From assembly GCA_963550135.1 (NCBI GenBank), contig CAUVBP010000001.1:40511-104510 (forward strand): a stretch of 64,000 nucleotides of DNA, written 5' to 3'. Numbering within the stretch: position 1 is the first letter of the stretch; each line of letters opens with the position of its first letter. The stretch comes from Saccharimonas sp963550135. Its GTDB lineage: Bacteria; Patescibacteriota; Saccharimonadia; Saccharimonadales; Saccharimonadaceae. Shown in pieces: positions 16,945 through 26,482 of this stretch. Both the position numbers and the translations under genes were made by a program. The notes beneath the pieces are model-generated. The model was not told the origin of the DNA and did no database searches. It saw only the letters and a list, made by a program, of their open reading frames with translations.

Positions 16945-18474
16945 ATGAACGAGGTCGAGCTGGTTAATCTGGCTAGAAGCCATTACAGTGAAGAGCAGGT
17001 CGCATTGTTAGAAAAAGCAATCCATTATGCTACCGATAAACACGACGGGCAACTACGCAAGAGCGGCGAGCCGTACATCACTCACCCGCTGCAAGTCGCT
17101 GCTATGCTAATCGACTGGGGCATGGATATTGATTCGGTGATTGCTGGCGTACTACACGATACAGTCGAGGATACTGATGCTACACTAGAGGAAATCACCG
17201 AGCTATTCGGCCGGGATATCGCTTTTCTGGTTGACGGTGTCACCAAGGTCAGCCAAGCCCGTGCTGGTATGAAAAACCTCGAATCGTATTTGCCAAGCAC
17301 TACCGATAATTTGACGAAATTGCTCATCGCTGTCGGCCAAGACGTACGAGTGATCATCATCAAGCTGGCCGACCGCCTGCATAATATGCAAACTTTGCAA
17401 TTCAAAAGTCCGGAAAAGCAGAAGAAAATCGCTCGCGAGACACTAGACGTTTTCGCACCACTAGCCGATCGGTTAAATATGGGGCGACTGCGCGTACAGC
17501 TCGAGGAATTGAGCTTCAAATATTTAATGCCCGAGGAATACAACCAAACTGTCGCCCTCAAAGATAGCCGCTTAAAGAAATCTCAACGTAAGCTAGATGC
17601 CGTCCGCCGCGCTGTCGATTCGCGCCTCAGCGACGAGAAAATCCAGCACCAAATCGACGGCCGCGTCAAGAGTACCTACAGCCTGTACAAGAAGATGAAG
17701 CGCGTCCCCAATATCGACGATATTTATGATTTGATCGCGCTGAGAATTATCGTTGACGATATCGACACTTGCTATCTGGTACTCAACGAACTGCACAATA
17801 TGTACGAGCCGATGGTTGGGCGAATCAAAGATTACATATCGAAGCCTAAGCCCAACGGCTACCAATCACTGCACACTACGGTGGTTACTAAAAACGGCCA
17901 AGCGGTCGAATTCCAGATCCGCACCCGCGAGATGCACGATTACGCTGAACGCGGACTCGCCGCCAGCTTTCATTATAATGAGCAAAAACTAACTGATGCT
18001 TATATCAAGGGCAAAATGACCAGCCTGCCGACAGATTTACACTGGATTAAGCATTTGCAGTCGGCAGCATCGATGATTCGCGAAGGTAAAGATTTCGACG
18101 TTGATAATTTGAAGGTCGATTTGTTCGGCGACCGGATTTTTATTTATTCGCCAAAGGGTGATATTTACGACCTGCCAGACGGTGCTTTCCCGTTAGATTT
18201 TGCCTACCGCGTGCACTCTGATCTAGCCGCTAAATCAAGCGGATTTCTAGTAAACGGCAAGATGGAACCATTCAGCTACAAATTGCAGCACGGCGATACC
18301 GTCGAGATTCTAACCAACAAGCGCGCTCGCCCAAAGCCCGGCTGGAACGAATGTGTCATCACTGGACACGCCCGGATGAAACTTAAAGCTCAGCTCAAAA
18401 AGACTTCGCTATTAGGCCGCGCTGGCAGCCTGTTGCAGCGTACAACGCCGTTCCGCCGCAGCAAAACCAAATAG
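16945..18474 (+). CDS. rel: RelA/SpoT-type (p)ppGpp synthetase/hydrolase without ACT domain
   Basis: A 509-residue protein. Domain order: HD hydrolase (ITHPLQ, HDTVED at about 71-76, KLADRLHNM), synthetase (RVPNIDDIYDLIALRI, RIKDYISKPKPNGYQSLHTT, EFQIRT), then TGS (IFIYSPKGDIYDLPDGAFPL). It stops soon after TGS, so the usual helical, zinc-finger and ACT domains are absent. This suggests loss of part of the ribosome/amino-acid sensing module, a feature also seen in other reduced genomes. TATAAT is 6 nt before the ATG without a usable Shine-Dalgarno spacing. Confidence 0.93.
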   Translation: MNEVELVNLARSHYSEEQVALLEKAIHYATDKHDGQLRKSGEPYITHPLQVAAMLIDWGMDIDSVIAGVLHDTVEDTDATLEEITELFGRDIAFLVDGVTKVSQARAGMKNLESYLPSTTDNLTKLLIAVGQDVRVIIIKLADRLHNMQTLQFKSPEKQKKIARETLDVFAPLADRLNMGRLRVQLEELSFKYLMPEEYNQTVALKDSRLKKSQRKLDAVRRAVDSRLSDEKIQHQIDGRVKSTYSLYKKMKRVPNIDDIYDLIALRIIVDDIDTCYLVLNELHNMYEPMVGRIKDYISKPKPNGYQSLHTTVVTKNGQAVEFQIRTREMHDYAERGLAASFHYNEQKLTDAYIKGKMTSLPTDLHWIKHLQSAASMIREGKDFDVDNLKVDLFGDRIFIYSPKGDIYDLPDGAFPLDFAYRVHSDLAAKSSGFLVNGKMEPFSYKLQHGDTVEILTNKRARPKPGWNECVITGHARMKLKAQLKKTSLLGRAGSLLQRTTPFRRSKTK

Positions 18475-18483
18475 CCGCTAACA

Positions 18484-18512
18484 AAAATAGCCAGACAATC
18501 TCTGGCTATTTT
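18484..18512. terminator. Bidirectional terminator between rel and the DUF5684 gene
   Basis: AAAATAGCCAGA and TCTGGCTATTTT form a 12-bp hairpin with A-tract on one side and T-tract on the other, serving convergent transcripts. Confidence 0.85.
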
Positions 18513-18544
18513 GCTAAGTTCGCGCTTAAGGTTCGCTACCTAAC

Positions 18545-19162
18545 CTATGCTTGCGGCTGCTGAGGCGGCTGCGGCTGCCCGTCCTGAGGAACTACCGGCG
18601 GCTGCGGAGCGGCTGGCGCCTGAGGTTGAGTATACGGCTGAGGTGGCTGAGCGTAAGCTACCGGCTGCGGTTGAGCGTAAGGCTGTTGCGGCTGAGCGTA
18701 AGGTTGAGGAGCGTAATACCCAGGCTGCGGCGGCTGGCCGTAGACAGGTTGCTGCCGCATAACCGGGCCAACATAGCGGCTTGAACCAAACGCCAAAATC
18801 GGGTTCATGATCGCCGGGAAGAAGATCATCAAAACACCAAAACCAGTCGTTTTGCCGAACGATTTTGCTAAATCTAGCGGCAACACGATCGAAATGTATA
18901 TATGGGCAAATGGCAAGAACATCAGTACGACTTGCCACTCTGGCCGGCCGACAATCTGCATCATTACTACCATGTTGTATATTGGCACTAATGACGCCCA
19001 GCCTGGCTTGCCAGCCTTGGTAAAGATTCGCCACATGGCGATAATCATTAGTATGGAAATTGCCATTACAATTAAGATGACAAACAGCCAAATTACAACT
19101 GCAACCGCACCGACATCGCTGCTAGCCGCATAAGTCGAAGTTGAATAATCATAATAATCCAT
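18545..19162 (-). CDS. DUF5684-like membrane protein with Pro/Gln/Tyr repeat tail
   Basis: A 205-residue protein. Residues 19-44 form a TM helix, then MWRIFTKAGKPGWASLVPIY, the signature of DUF5684 proteins, and two further hydrophobic segments. Residues about 135-205 are a repetitive tail of QPPQP, YAQPQQP and QAPAAPQP units, probably disordered and exposed. It follows ppa by 21 nt and has a GGAG site, so it shares that transcript. Function is unknown; the tail resembles those of other surface or envelope proteins in this window. Confidence 0.82.
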   Translation of the reverse strand: MDYYDYSTSTYAASSDVGAVAVVIWLFVILIVMAISILMIIAMWRIFTKAGKPGWASLVPIYNMVVMMQIVGRPEWQVVLMFLPFAHIYISIVLPLDLAKSFGKTTGFGVLMIFFPAIMNPILAFGSSRYVGPVMRQQPVYGQPPQPGYYAPQPYAQPQQPYAQPQPVAYAQPPQPYTQPQAPAAPQPPVVPQDGQPQPPQQPQA

Positions 19163-19183
19163 AATTTGCTCCGTTTAAGTTTA

Positions 19184-19708
19184 TTACTGATTATTATAGC
19201 GGTCAATGCATTGTTTGACAATCGTCTTGGCTTCCTCGACATCGCCCCAGCCCTTGACGATAGTACTGCCTGGCTTCTTGAGGTCTTTGTAATGGGTGAA
19301 ATGATGTTCAAGCTGCTTAACCAGCTGCGGAATGTCATCGAGCGAGTTAATACGATCATCGTCGCGATTATCAGCTGGTACCACGACTACTTTGTCGTCG
19401 ACTTCACCGTCATCTTCGAAGCGCAGCACGCCAATAATGCGCGCCTCTAGCCACACGCCGGTAGCCAGCGGTTCCGGGCAAATAATCAGCGTATCTAGCT
19501 CGTCGCCATCCTCATCAAGCGTCTGCGGAATAAAGCCGTAATTGCACGGCTTAGCAAAAATTTTTGGCTCGACGCGGTCCAGCATAAAGGCCGCCCGCTG
19601 ACGATCCCATTCGACTTTCAGGCGCGACCCTTCGGGGATTTCTACCACAGTATTGACTAGCCCGCCATTGACATCTCCCGGATCAAGAACTTTATTAAAA
19701 TCTGCCAT
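19184..19708 (-). CDS. ppa: Inorganic pyrophosphatase, family I
   Basis: A 174-residue soluble pyrophosphatase with VVEIPEGSRLKVEWDR, the substrate/metal segment DEDGDELDTLIICPEPL (DGDxxD type), DNRDDDRI and HYKDLKKPG. It hydrolyses PPi released by aminoacylation and nucleic-acid synthesis. Length is normal. AAAGGAGC precedes the ATG; it is divergent from the PLD-like gene. Confidence 0.96.
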   Translation of the reverse strand: MADFNKVLDPGDVNGGLVNTVVEIPEGSRLKVEWDRQRAAFMLDRVEPKIFAKPCNYGFIPQTLDEDGDELDTLIICPEPLATGVWLEARIIGVLRFEDDGEVDDKVVVVPADNRDDDRINSLDDIPQLVKQLEHHFTHYKDLKKPGSTIVKGWGDVEEAKTIVKQCIDRYNNQ

Positions 19709-19780
19709 ATTGCTCCTTTGCTTACAGTTACTACCTATATAGTACCAGTTTTTTACGCTATAGAGTATACTAATAGAGAT

Positions 19781-20785
19781 ATGAGTAAGAAAAAGAGTCC
19801 GACGCTATTGACAGCAGAAGACTATATGTCGGATTTAGCAGTTAAAATTGATAACGCCAAGCAGCGCGTCAATATGGTAGCGACCACCTTTCGCGCCGAT
19901 GACAAGCACACCGAAGCCGTAATCGCCGCCGTCGAGCGCGCGGCGGCTGAACGCGGCGTACCAGCCTCGGTTTGCGCTGATTCATTCACTTATCTCGAAC
20001 CGAAGGAATTCATTCTGCGTTCGCCGCGCCGCCAGCCATCGCGCGCCGTTCACGCTATGAAATTAGAACGGCGGCTAAAAAAAGCAGGAGTGGCTTTTCG
20101 CTGGCTCGGTCAAAAGGCCAATATGCTAATGACTGGCCGCACTCATAGCAAGTGGTCGATTGTTGACGACATAGTCTACGCTTGCGGCGGTGTCAATATG
20201 GACCACGAGAGCCTAGCTAATGTCGATTACATGTTCCGATTTGATAATAAAGTATTAGCTGATAAACTATCTAACGAGCAATACCTTATCGCTCGCGCCG
20301 ACAAGCGCGGCGGTTCGATTCGCAATTCAATGTTTGGTCTCGACGAACACTCGACTGTCCTGGTTGACCAAGGTTTGCCAACTAATTCTCTCATTTACAA
20401 GCGCGCCTGCGACCTAGCTGAACAAGCTGAGAACATCGTACTAGTATCGCAGTACTGCCCGACTGGCAAACTCAACCGCATTCTCAAGCGCAAAAATGCC
20501 AAATTGTATTTCAATAATTGGCGCACTGCCTCGCCGATCAATAAACTTCTCATCAAACTCGGCACTTTAACCAGCCGGCAACAAACCCTATATCAGCATC
20601 CGCAATATCTGCACGCCAAATTCATTGTTTTCACGATGTCTGACGGTTCGAAAATAGCACTATCAGGGTCGCACAATTTCATGCGCGGCTCTGGCATCAT
20701 GGGTACGCGCGAAATCGCTCTCGAGACTAGCGACCCGGCCATCATTAAACAACTCGAAGCTTTCCGCAAGAAATACGTCGAATAA
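19781..20785 (+). CDS. Phospholipase D-like protein (cardiolipin synthase-related)
   Basis: A 334-residue protein from MSKKKSPTLLTAEDYM. Two HKD motifs are visible: THSKWSIVDDIVYACGGVN and LHAKFIVFTMSDGSKIALSGSHN. The family transfers or hydrolyses phosphatidyl groups or cleaves nucleic acid. No TM helices precede the first HKD, unlike standard cardiolipin synthases. A longer frame begins at 19718, but 19781 fits the TATACT box 9 nt upstream. Confidence 0.85.
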   Translation: MSKKKSPTLLTAEDYMSDLAVKIDNAKQRVNMVATTFRADDKHTEAVIAAVERAAAERGVPASVCADSFTYLEPKEFILRSPRRQPSRAVHAMKLERRLKKAGVAFRWLGQKANMLMTGRTHSKWSIVDDIVYACGGVNMDHESLANVDYMFRFDNKVLADKLSNEQYLIARADKRGGSIRNSMFGLDEHSTVLVDQGLPTNSLIYKRACDLAEQAENIVLVSQYCPTGKLNRILKRKNAKLYFNNWRTASPINKLLIKLGTLTSRQQTLYQHPQYLHAKFIVFTMSDGSKIALSGSHNFMRGSGIMGTREIALETSDPAIIKQLEAFRKKYVE

Positions 20786-20806
20786 TACCAATATCCGACG
20801 TCGAAA

Positions 20807-21742
20807 CTATTCCGCCTTCACACCTTCTAAATACTCGCGGATACTTAGTGCCGCCGTTGCCCCCTCGCCGACAGCACTAGCCACCTGCATGGTAGCGCCG
20901 CTGCGGACATCGCCGCTAGCAAATACGCCCGGTAAAGCCGTCGCCAAATGGTCGTCAGTTTTGATGAAGCCGTACTCGTCGAACTCAACGCCGCTATCCG
21001 CCAAAAACTGCGTATTCGGCTTCAAGCCGATGAAAACGAACACGCCGTCAGCCTCGAAAGTCATTTCTGCGCCGTTTTCGAGCACCCGCACCGCCGCCAC
21101 CGCGCCGTCCTCGCCGACGATTTCTTGCGCTACTGTTTGCAAATGTACGGTAATTTTGCCATTATCAATATATTTCTGCAAATCGTCCTGTAGAGTCTTG
21201 CTGGCCTTTACGGAACTTCGCACCAACAAATCGATATGCTCGGCAAAACGCGTCAAAAACATTGCCTCTTGGACGCCAGAATTGCCGCCGCCAACAACAA
21301 CTAATCTTTTGCCTTTATAAAAAGCACCGTCGCAGGTCGCACAATAATGCACACCGCGGCCATAAAATTCTGCCTCGCCAGGAATGCCAAGTTTCTTATA
21401 ACCGCTGCCTGTAGCAATCAGTACAGCGCGAGCTTTAACCTCTTGACTGTCAACTGTCAAAATATTAACGCCATCCTGATGGCGCAGTGCTGAAACGTTG
21501 CCATAATCAATCTTGGCACCAAAGCGTTCAGCTTGCTTGCGCAAATTATCCGCCAATTCCATACCTGGAACGCCATCGGGAAAACCAGGATAGTTGTCGA
21601 TTTTATCGGTAATTGCCGCTAGACCGCCAACAACACCCTTCTCGTAAAGAGTCGTAGCAATACCTTCGCGCGTAGTATAAATCGCTGCCGCTAGCGCACT
21701 CGGGCCAGCGCCAATCATCACCACAGGTTTTATATCTTCCAT
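20807..21742 (-). CDS. trxB: Thioredoxin reductase
   Basis: A 311-residue flavoprotein. FAD site MIGAGPSALAAAIYTTREG, redox pair YCATCDGAFY, NADPH site VVVGGGNSGVQEAMFL and C-terminal FASGDVRSGATMQVASAVGEG are all intact. It reduces thioredoxin using NADPH. Strong AGGAGG site; downstream of the FKBP gene by 18 nt and likely in its operon. Confidence 0.95.
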   Translation of the reverse strand: MEDIKPVVMIGAGPSALAAAIYTTREGIATTLYEKGVVGGLAAITDKIDNYPGFPDGVPGMELADNLRKQAERFGAKIDYGNVSALRHQDGVNILTVDSQEVKARAVLIATGSGYKKLGIPGEAEFYGRGVHYCATCDGAFYKGKRLVVVGGGNSGVQEAMFLTRFAEHIDLLVRSSVKASKTLQDDLQKYIDNGKITVHLQTVAQEIVGEDGAVAAVRVLENGAEMTFEADGVFVFIGLKPNTQFLADSGVEFDEYGFIKTDDHLATALPGVFASGDVRSGATMQVASAVGEGATAALSIREYLEGVKAE

Positions 21743-21760
21743 GCAGATTTCCTCCTCGTC

Positions 21761-22450
21761 TTACTGCGCTTGCTGAGCTTGCTGATATGCATTCATTAAT
21801 TTCGTCATATCTGGCTGGTTAATAGTTTCTGGTGCTGGGATCACCATAACGACGAATTTCAATGGCATGTTCGGCGCGATAATTTGCTTGCCTTTAGAGT
21901 CTTTGCTGCCAGCCTCGCCGTACGCTTTGTCCGCCGGGATAGACAGCAGCCGCACGCCGCCGACTTTCATTCCTTTTAGACCCTCTTTCCAGCCTTTGAT
22001 TATACCAGCCGTACTCAACCCGCTTACTGGCAATGGTGTTTTCAGCTTATTGTTATCAATGCTCTGATCGAAGATATCACCATTTGCATCCCAGCCAATA
22101 TAATAAGCCGCAAAATTAGTTTTATCGTCTACCAATGCGCCATCGCCCTCTGTTAGATCTTCGGTTGCTAGTGATTTGACGCTATCGATTTCGAACTTTG
22201 CAACTTGGCTAGCATACTGCTTGAACGTCTCGTAATATTTGGCTGATAATTCATCAGCTTGCGCTTGTTTTTTTTGTTCGTAAGCAGTTTGCTCTTTTTT
22301 ATACTCGCTTAGAACTTTTTGGTAGTCCGCCTGAGCTTGCTTGTTTGACTGCATTGATAAAATCATCACTGCGAATGATCCTAGCGTACCTAGAACGGTC
22401 GCGACCACAATAATCAAAATGCCAGCACGTTGCTTCTTTGACGTTGCCAT
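21761..22450 (-). CDS. Membrane-anchored FKBP-type peptidyl-prolyl isomerase
   Basis: A 229-residue protein with one N-terminal TM helix (GILIIVVATVLGTLGSFAVM), a Lys/Gln-rich coiled coil (about 35-80), and a C-terminal FKBP domain (GLSTAGIIKGWKEGLKGMKVGG, VRLLSIPADKAYGEAG). The FKBP domain should lie outside the membrane and assist folding of exported proteins. Paired with trxB, suggesting a redox and folding theme. Confidence 0.87.
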   Translation of the reverse strand: MATSKKQRAGILIIVVATVLGTLGSFAVMILSMQSNKQAQADYQKVLSEYKKEQTAYEQKKQAQADELSAKYYETFKQYASQVAKFEIDSVKSLATEDLTEGDGALVDDKTNFAAYYIGWDANGDIFDQSIDNNKLKTPLPVSGLSTAGIIKGWKEGLKGMKVGGVRLLSIPADKAYGEAGSKDSKGKQIIAPNMPLKFVVMVIPAPETINQPDMTKLMNAYQQAQQAQ

Positions 22451-22497
22451 TATTTCCCCTCTCTAGTTTATCCTTTCATTATAGCATAAAATCTCGA

Positions 22498-24924
22498 TTA
22501 TTTCCATAGTTTGCGCACAATTGCCGCCAGCAGCGACGCAATAATCGCCGCGGTTGCCGCTAAGCCGAATTCAGCTGGCGACAACGACGCGATTTTGAAT
22601 AAATTGCGCAGAAATGGCAGACTATAGACCGCCGCCAAGGCGACAGAAGCCGTGACCACCACAATAACCAAGGCGTTCTTGCCACGCTGCTTAACAGTCA
22701 AGCTAATGATTTTGCGGCCGGATAGCGACAAAATCATACCGATGTTAGCGAGAATTATCGTTAAGTAGGTCACCGCTCGCGCTTGATCGCTAGAAGCGCC
22801 GCTGCCCAGCATTCCGCCATGAATTAGAACGGCCATCAGCGCCAGCAACCCGCCAATTGCTAAACTTTCTAGCACTACCGCTCGACTAAATAATGGCTGC
22901 GAAATCCGCCGCGGCGGCCGGCGCATCGCGTCTTCATCCTCTGGCTCGCCCTCAAACACTAGCGTACAAGCAGGATCAATAATAAATTCAAAAAATACGA
23001 TGTGAATTGGCAGTAAAATCAATTCCCAACCAAGCAATACCGGCACAATCGACAACGCGGCAATCGGTATATGCACAATCATGATATACATCACCGCTTT
23101 TTGCAAGTTAGCAAAAATCCTTCGGCCGATACGCACGCCTTGAACAATTGAGGCGAAGTTATCATCCAGCAACACGATCGATGACGCTTCGCGCGCAACG
23201 TCGGTACCGCGCTGGCCCATGGCGATACCGATATGCGCACTCTTGAGGGCCGGACCGTCGTTAACTCCATCGCCAGTCATCGCTACCACTTCGCCGTTTT
23301 GCTTAAGAGCGGAAATAATCGCCAGCTTGACATTTGGCGCGACGCGGCTGTAGATTTCTGTAGTTTTAACAAGCTCGCGCTGCTGCTTTTCGTTCATCGA
23401 CAAAAATTCTTGACCAGTTATCACCCGCTCGGTGCACAAACCAATCTCGCGGCCGATACGCCGCGCCGTCTCGGCGTGGTCGCCAGTTAGCATAATCACT
23501 TTGATGCCAGCTCGGTGTGCCAAGGCGACAGCATCCTTAGCCTCGGTATGAATCGGATCAGACAACCCCACCAAACCTAGCAGCTCGTATTGATAGCCAT
23601 CGCGAGAAGGCGCGATGCTTTTCGCTACTGCCTTGGCAATTGCTAATACACGCAAGCCGTCATCGGCTGCATCGTCGGCAATCTCTTGCAGTCGTCTTTG
23701 CTGCTCACGGGGCAAGCGGCATAGTCGAAAAACCTCCTCCGGAGCGCCTTTCAACGCTATAATTTCAGGCTTACCACCGCGCCCCCAAATTTGTGCTACC
23801 GAAAACGACTGGCTATCTAACGGATACTCTTTGACAATATCCATGCCGTTATAAATTTCTGCTAGGTCATCAGCTGCCGCCAAGAACGCCTCTTCCATCG
23901 GATCAGATGGATTTTTTTGCGAAGCCAAGATACCATATGCGACAATTTCGCTGCGCCCAGCGCCATCGACGTCTCTACCGTCAAGGCCGATAACTTGAGT
24001 TATAGCCATACGATTCTCGGTCAGCGTCCCAGTTTTGTCCGTGCAAAGCACCGTTGCGCCGCCGAGCGTCTCGATAGTTTGGTTCTTGCGCGCCAGCACA
24101 TTGCTCTTGGCCAAGCGCCAAGCTCCCAGCGCCATAAATACCGACAGAACCACCGGGAATTCCTCGGGTAAAATCGCAATTGACAACGTCAGTCCCGCCA
24201 AAAAACCATGCAAAAAATCGCCGCGCAGCAACCAAAACAGCAACGTCAACAACATTGCCAAGAGCACTGCCGCCGCTGCTATATAGCGCACAACTCGACC
24301 AACTTCCTTTTGCAATAATGTCTTCTCTGGCTTAATTTCGTGCAGCGACACGCCAATGCGCCCCATTTCGGTCTGTTCGCCGACAGCGGTCACCTCGACA
24401 AGTCCGTGCCCAGATGTTATTACCGTGCCAGAGAATACTTGACCCCCAGTAGTCTTTTCAACTGGCAGCGATTCGCCAGTCAAAATACTTTCGTTAGCAG
24501 CGACGTTTGACGATTCAATGAGCTTACCATCAGCAGCCACTCGGCTACCTTCGCCGACAACCAAAATATCGCCAACTACCACCTCTACGCTAGGAATGGT
24601 AACATATTCGCCAGCGCGCACCACCTGGCATTGCGGCGCAGATAACGATCGCAGTGCTTCTAACGCCCGCTCAGTTTTAGAATCTTGATACAATTCTAGA
24701 GTCACCACGCCAACTACCGACAGCGCCAGAACCACCGTTTCGTGCCAATCACCCAAGAAAAAGTAGACCACTACCACTGCCAGCAACAAGAAAATCATCG
24801 GCTCGGTAATAATTGCTAAGATCATCCTAATAATGCTTTTATTTTCGCGATCAGGCAATCGATTCTCACCATATTTCTGGCGTTGAATAACTACTTGATC
24901 GCGCGATAACCCCTGTCTACCCAT
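22498..24924 (-). CDS. P-type cation-transporting ATPase (P2-like)
   Basis: An 808-residue pump. Actuator TGESLPVEK, TM4 ILPEEFPVVLSV, phosphorylation site CTDKTGTLTEN, nucleotide domain ALKGAPEEV, hinge MTGDGVNDGPALKSAHIG and TM6 EFIIDPACTLVFEGEPEDED are in order, with about 10 TM helices. The PEEFP variant of the PEGLP motif and the N-terminus resemble calcium or other divalent-cation pumps; the ion is not provable. Monocistronic. TATACT lies 8 nt before the ATG. Confidence 0.92.
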   Translation of the reverse strand: MGRQGLSRDQVVIQRQKYGENRLPDRENKSIIRMILAIITEPMIFLLLAVVVVYFFLGDWHETVVLALSVVGVVTLELYQDSKTERALEALRSLSAPQCQVVRAGEYVTIPSVEVVVGDILVVGEGSRVAADGKLIESSNVAANESILTGESLPVEKTTGGQVFSGTVITSGHGLVEVTAVGEQTEMGRIGVSLHEIKPEKTLLQKEVGRVVRYIAAAAVLLAMLLTLLFWLLRGDFLHGFLAGLTLSIAILPEEFPVVLSVFMALGAWRLAKSNVLARKNQTIETLGGATVLCTDKTGTLTENRMAITQVIGLDGRDVDGAGRSEIVAYGILASQKNPSDPMEEAFLAAADDLAEIYNGMDIVKEYPLDSQSFSVAQIWGRGGKPEIIALKGAPEEVFRLCRLPREQQRRLQEIADDAADDGLRVLAIAKAVAKSIAPSRDGYQYELLGLVGLSDPIHTEAKDAVALAHRAGIKVIMLTGDHAETARRIGREIGLCTERVITGQEFLSMNEKQQRELVKTTEIYSRVAPNVKLAIISALKQNGEVVAMTGDGVNDGPALKSAHIGIAMGQRGTDVAREASSIVLLDDNFASIVQGVRIGRRIFANLQKAVMYIMIVHIPIAALSIVPVLLGWELILLPIHIVFFEFIIDPACTLVFEGEPEDEDAMRRPPRRISQPLFSRAVVLESLAIGGLLALMAVLIHGGMLGSGASSDQARAVTYLTIILANIGMILSLSGRKIISLTVKQRGKNALVIVVVTASVALAAVYSLPFLRNLFKIASLSPAEFGLAATAAIIASLLAAIVRKLWK

Positions 24925-25065
24925 ATTAAATCAGTATAGCAAAAGCGGATTAATTTCGATAGCATTCGATATACCAGCAACCGCGACCATGACCCGCTGA
25001 AGGAGTTGTGAAAATGACATCATATGCCTCTAGAATACTAATAGATTTTTTGCCATAATCAAGAT

Positions 25066-26481
25066 ATGAATCCGCTGATTCGCTTCATGCGCCACTCGCT
25101 AACAAACATCTTGACGGCAACCGACGATGCTGATCAAGTTGATATCGAGAAAATCGACGAGACACTGACGCCGAATATGCGAGCCTTGCGGCTAGTTATG
25201 AACATGTCAGACCATCTACTATCGATGGGCACGCCAGCGAATAGCGTCGTACATATGGCGCTCGGAGTAACCGACACATATTGCAAGCGAAAAGTACATA
25301 TCGATGTCAGCTTTAATCAAATTACACTCTCGCAAGACCGCGGCATCGATCGCGAACCGTTGACACTGATCCGCACTATCTCGCCACGCGCTACCGACTA
25401 CCGGCTAATGCGCAAATTACAAAACCTAGCCAGCCAAATTGCCAACCATAAAGTCACTCTAGATGATGCCGAAAATGAACTCGATGCCATCATTGCCAAC
25501 AATAAGCGCTATCCTGGCATTATCAGTTATATTGCTGGCGGCGGCCTGAGTGCTGGCTCGGTTGCACTCTACACGACGTCTATACCGATTATCCTGGCTG
25601 CCTTTATCATAGGTTTTTTAATTACTCTTCTGATAAAGCTACTAGGGCGCGCTGCGCTGCCGCCATTTTTCATTCAGATTATTGCCGCGTTATCAGTCAC
25701 GTTAGTCTCTACTGGCATATTGTGGCTAGTTAATCATAAATATTGGGAATTTTTTGCTTTGATTGATCCGACGATATTAACCGTTGGCGGTATCGTCTTG
25801 CTAGTAGCCGGCATGATGATTGTCGGCGCCTTTCAGGACGCAATTGACGAATATTACGTCACAGCTAGCGCTCGGCTATTGAAAGTAGTGATGTTGACGC
25901 TTGGCATTGTACTGGGTGTAAGTATGGGCTTATATGCCGCCAGGCAGTTTGGCTTAGCGTTCGTCGCAACCCCTGACAGCTTATCCTTTACAAACACGAC
26001 TTATCAGTATATCGGCGCCGTCATCATCTCGGCATCATTTGCATTAAGTAATAATTCGCGGCCAGTTGGATTATTAATCACTGGCGCCAGCGGACTATTG
26101 GGTTATTATGTGCTGTTAGCTGTATCAGAATTAGGTTTGATAATTATCCCCGCTAACGCTGTCGCCGGATTTACCGTCGGCTTTACAGCTACTGTTGTTT
26201 CACGCTTAACCAGAATTCCTAGCCAAGCCATCATCGATGCTGGTATCGTGCCGCTGGTTCCCGGACTAACCTTGTATAACGGACTAATGGCGCTAGTCGC
26301 TAATCCGGCCGCTGCAGACGGTACTCTGTTATTGATGCGCGCGGTACTGATTGCGTTAGCTATTGCTGCTGGCGCCTCGTTCGGCGTACTTATCGGCCGC
26401 CCAACACGGCGCAGTCTGGTAACATTGCGCAACAACCTGCCAGAACGCCCGCTGCGTTCTAATCAAAAACAACTAAAATAA
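25066..26481 (+). CDS. ThrE-family threonine/serine exporter-like membrane protein
   Basis: A 471-residue protein. The N-terminal cytoplasmic part (MGTPANSVVHMALGVTDTYC) matches the DUF1212/ThrE N-domain, and about ten TM helices follow, including YIAGGGLSAGSVALYTTS and the C-terminal IPSQAIIDAGIVPLVPGLTLYNGLMAL characteristic of ThrE_2. It probably exports small amino acids. CATAAT stands 6 nt before the ATG with no Shine-Dalgarno. Confidence 0.9.
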   Translation: MNPLIRFMRHSLTNILTATDDADQVDIEKIDETLTPNMRALRLVMNMSDHLLSMGTPANSVVHMALGVTDTYCKRKVHIDVSFNQITLSQDRGIDREPLTLIRTISPRATDYRLMRKLQNLASQIANHKVTLDDAENELDAIIANNKRYPGIISYIAGGGLSAGSVALYTTSIPIILAAFIIGFLITLLIKLLGRAALPPFFIQIIAALSVTLVSTGILWLVNHKYWEFFALIDPTILTVGGIVLLVAGMMIVGAFQDAIDEYYVTASARLLKVVMLTLGIVLGVSMGLYAARQFGLAFVATPDSLSFTNTTYQYIGAVIISASFALSNNSRPVGLLITGASGLLGYYVLLAVSELGLIIIPANAVAGFTVGFTATVVSRLTRIPSQAIIDAGIVPLVPGLTLYNGLMALVANPAAADGTLLLMRAVLIALAIAAGASFGVLIGRPTRRSLVTLRNNLPERPLRSNQKQLK

Positions 26482-26482
26482 G

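Noticed and set aside
18547..18784. Plus-strand Arg/Leu/Ala-rich frames
   Set aside because: They are antisense to the Pro/Gln repeat tail of the DUF5684-like gene and have no own start signals.
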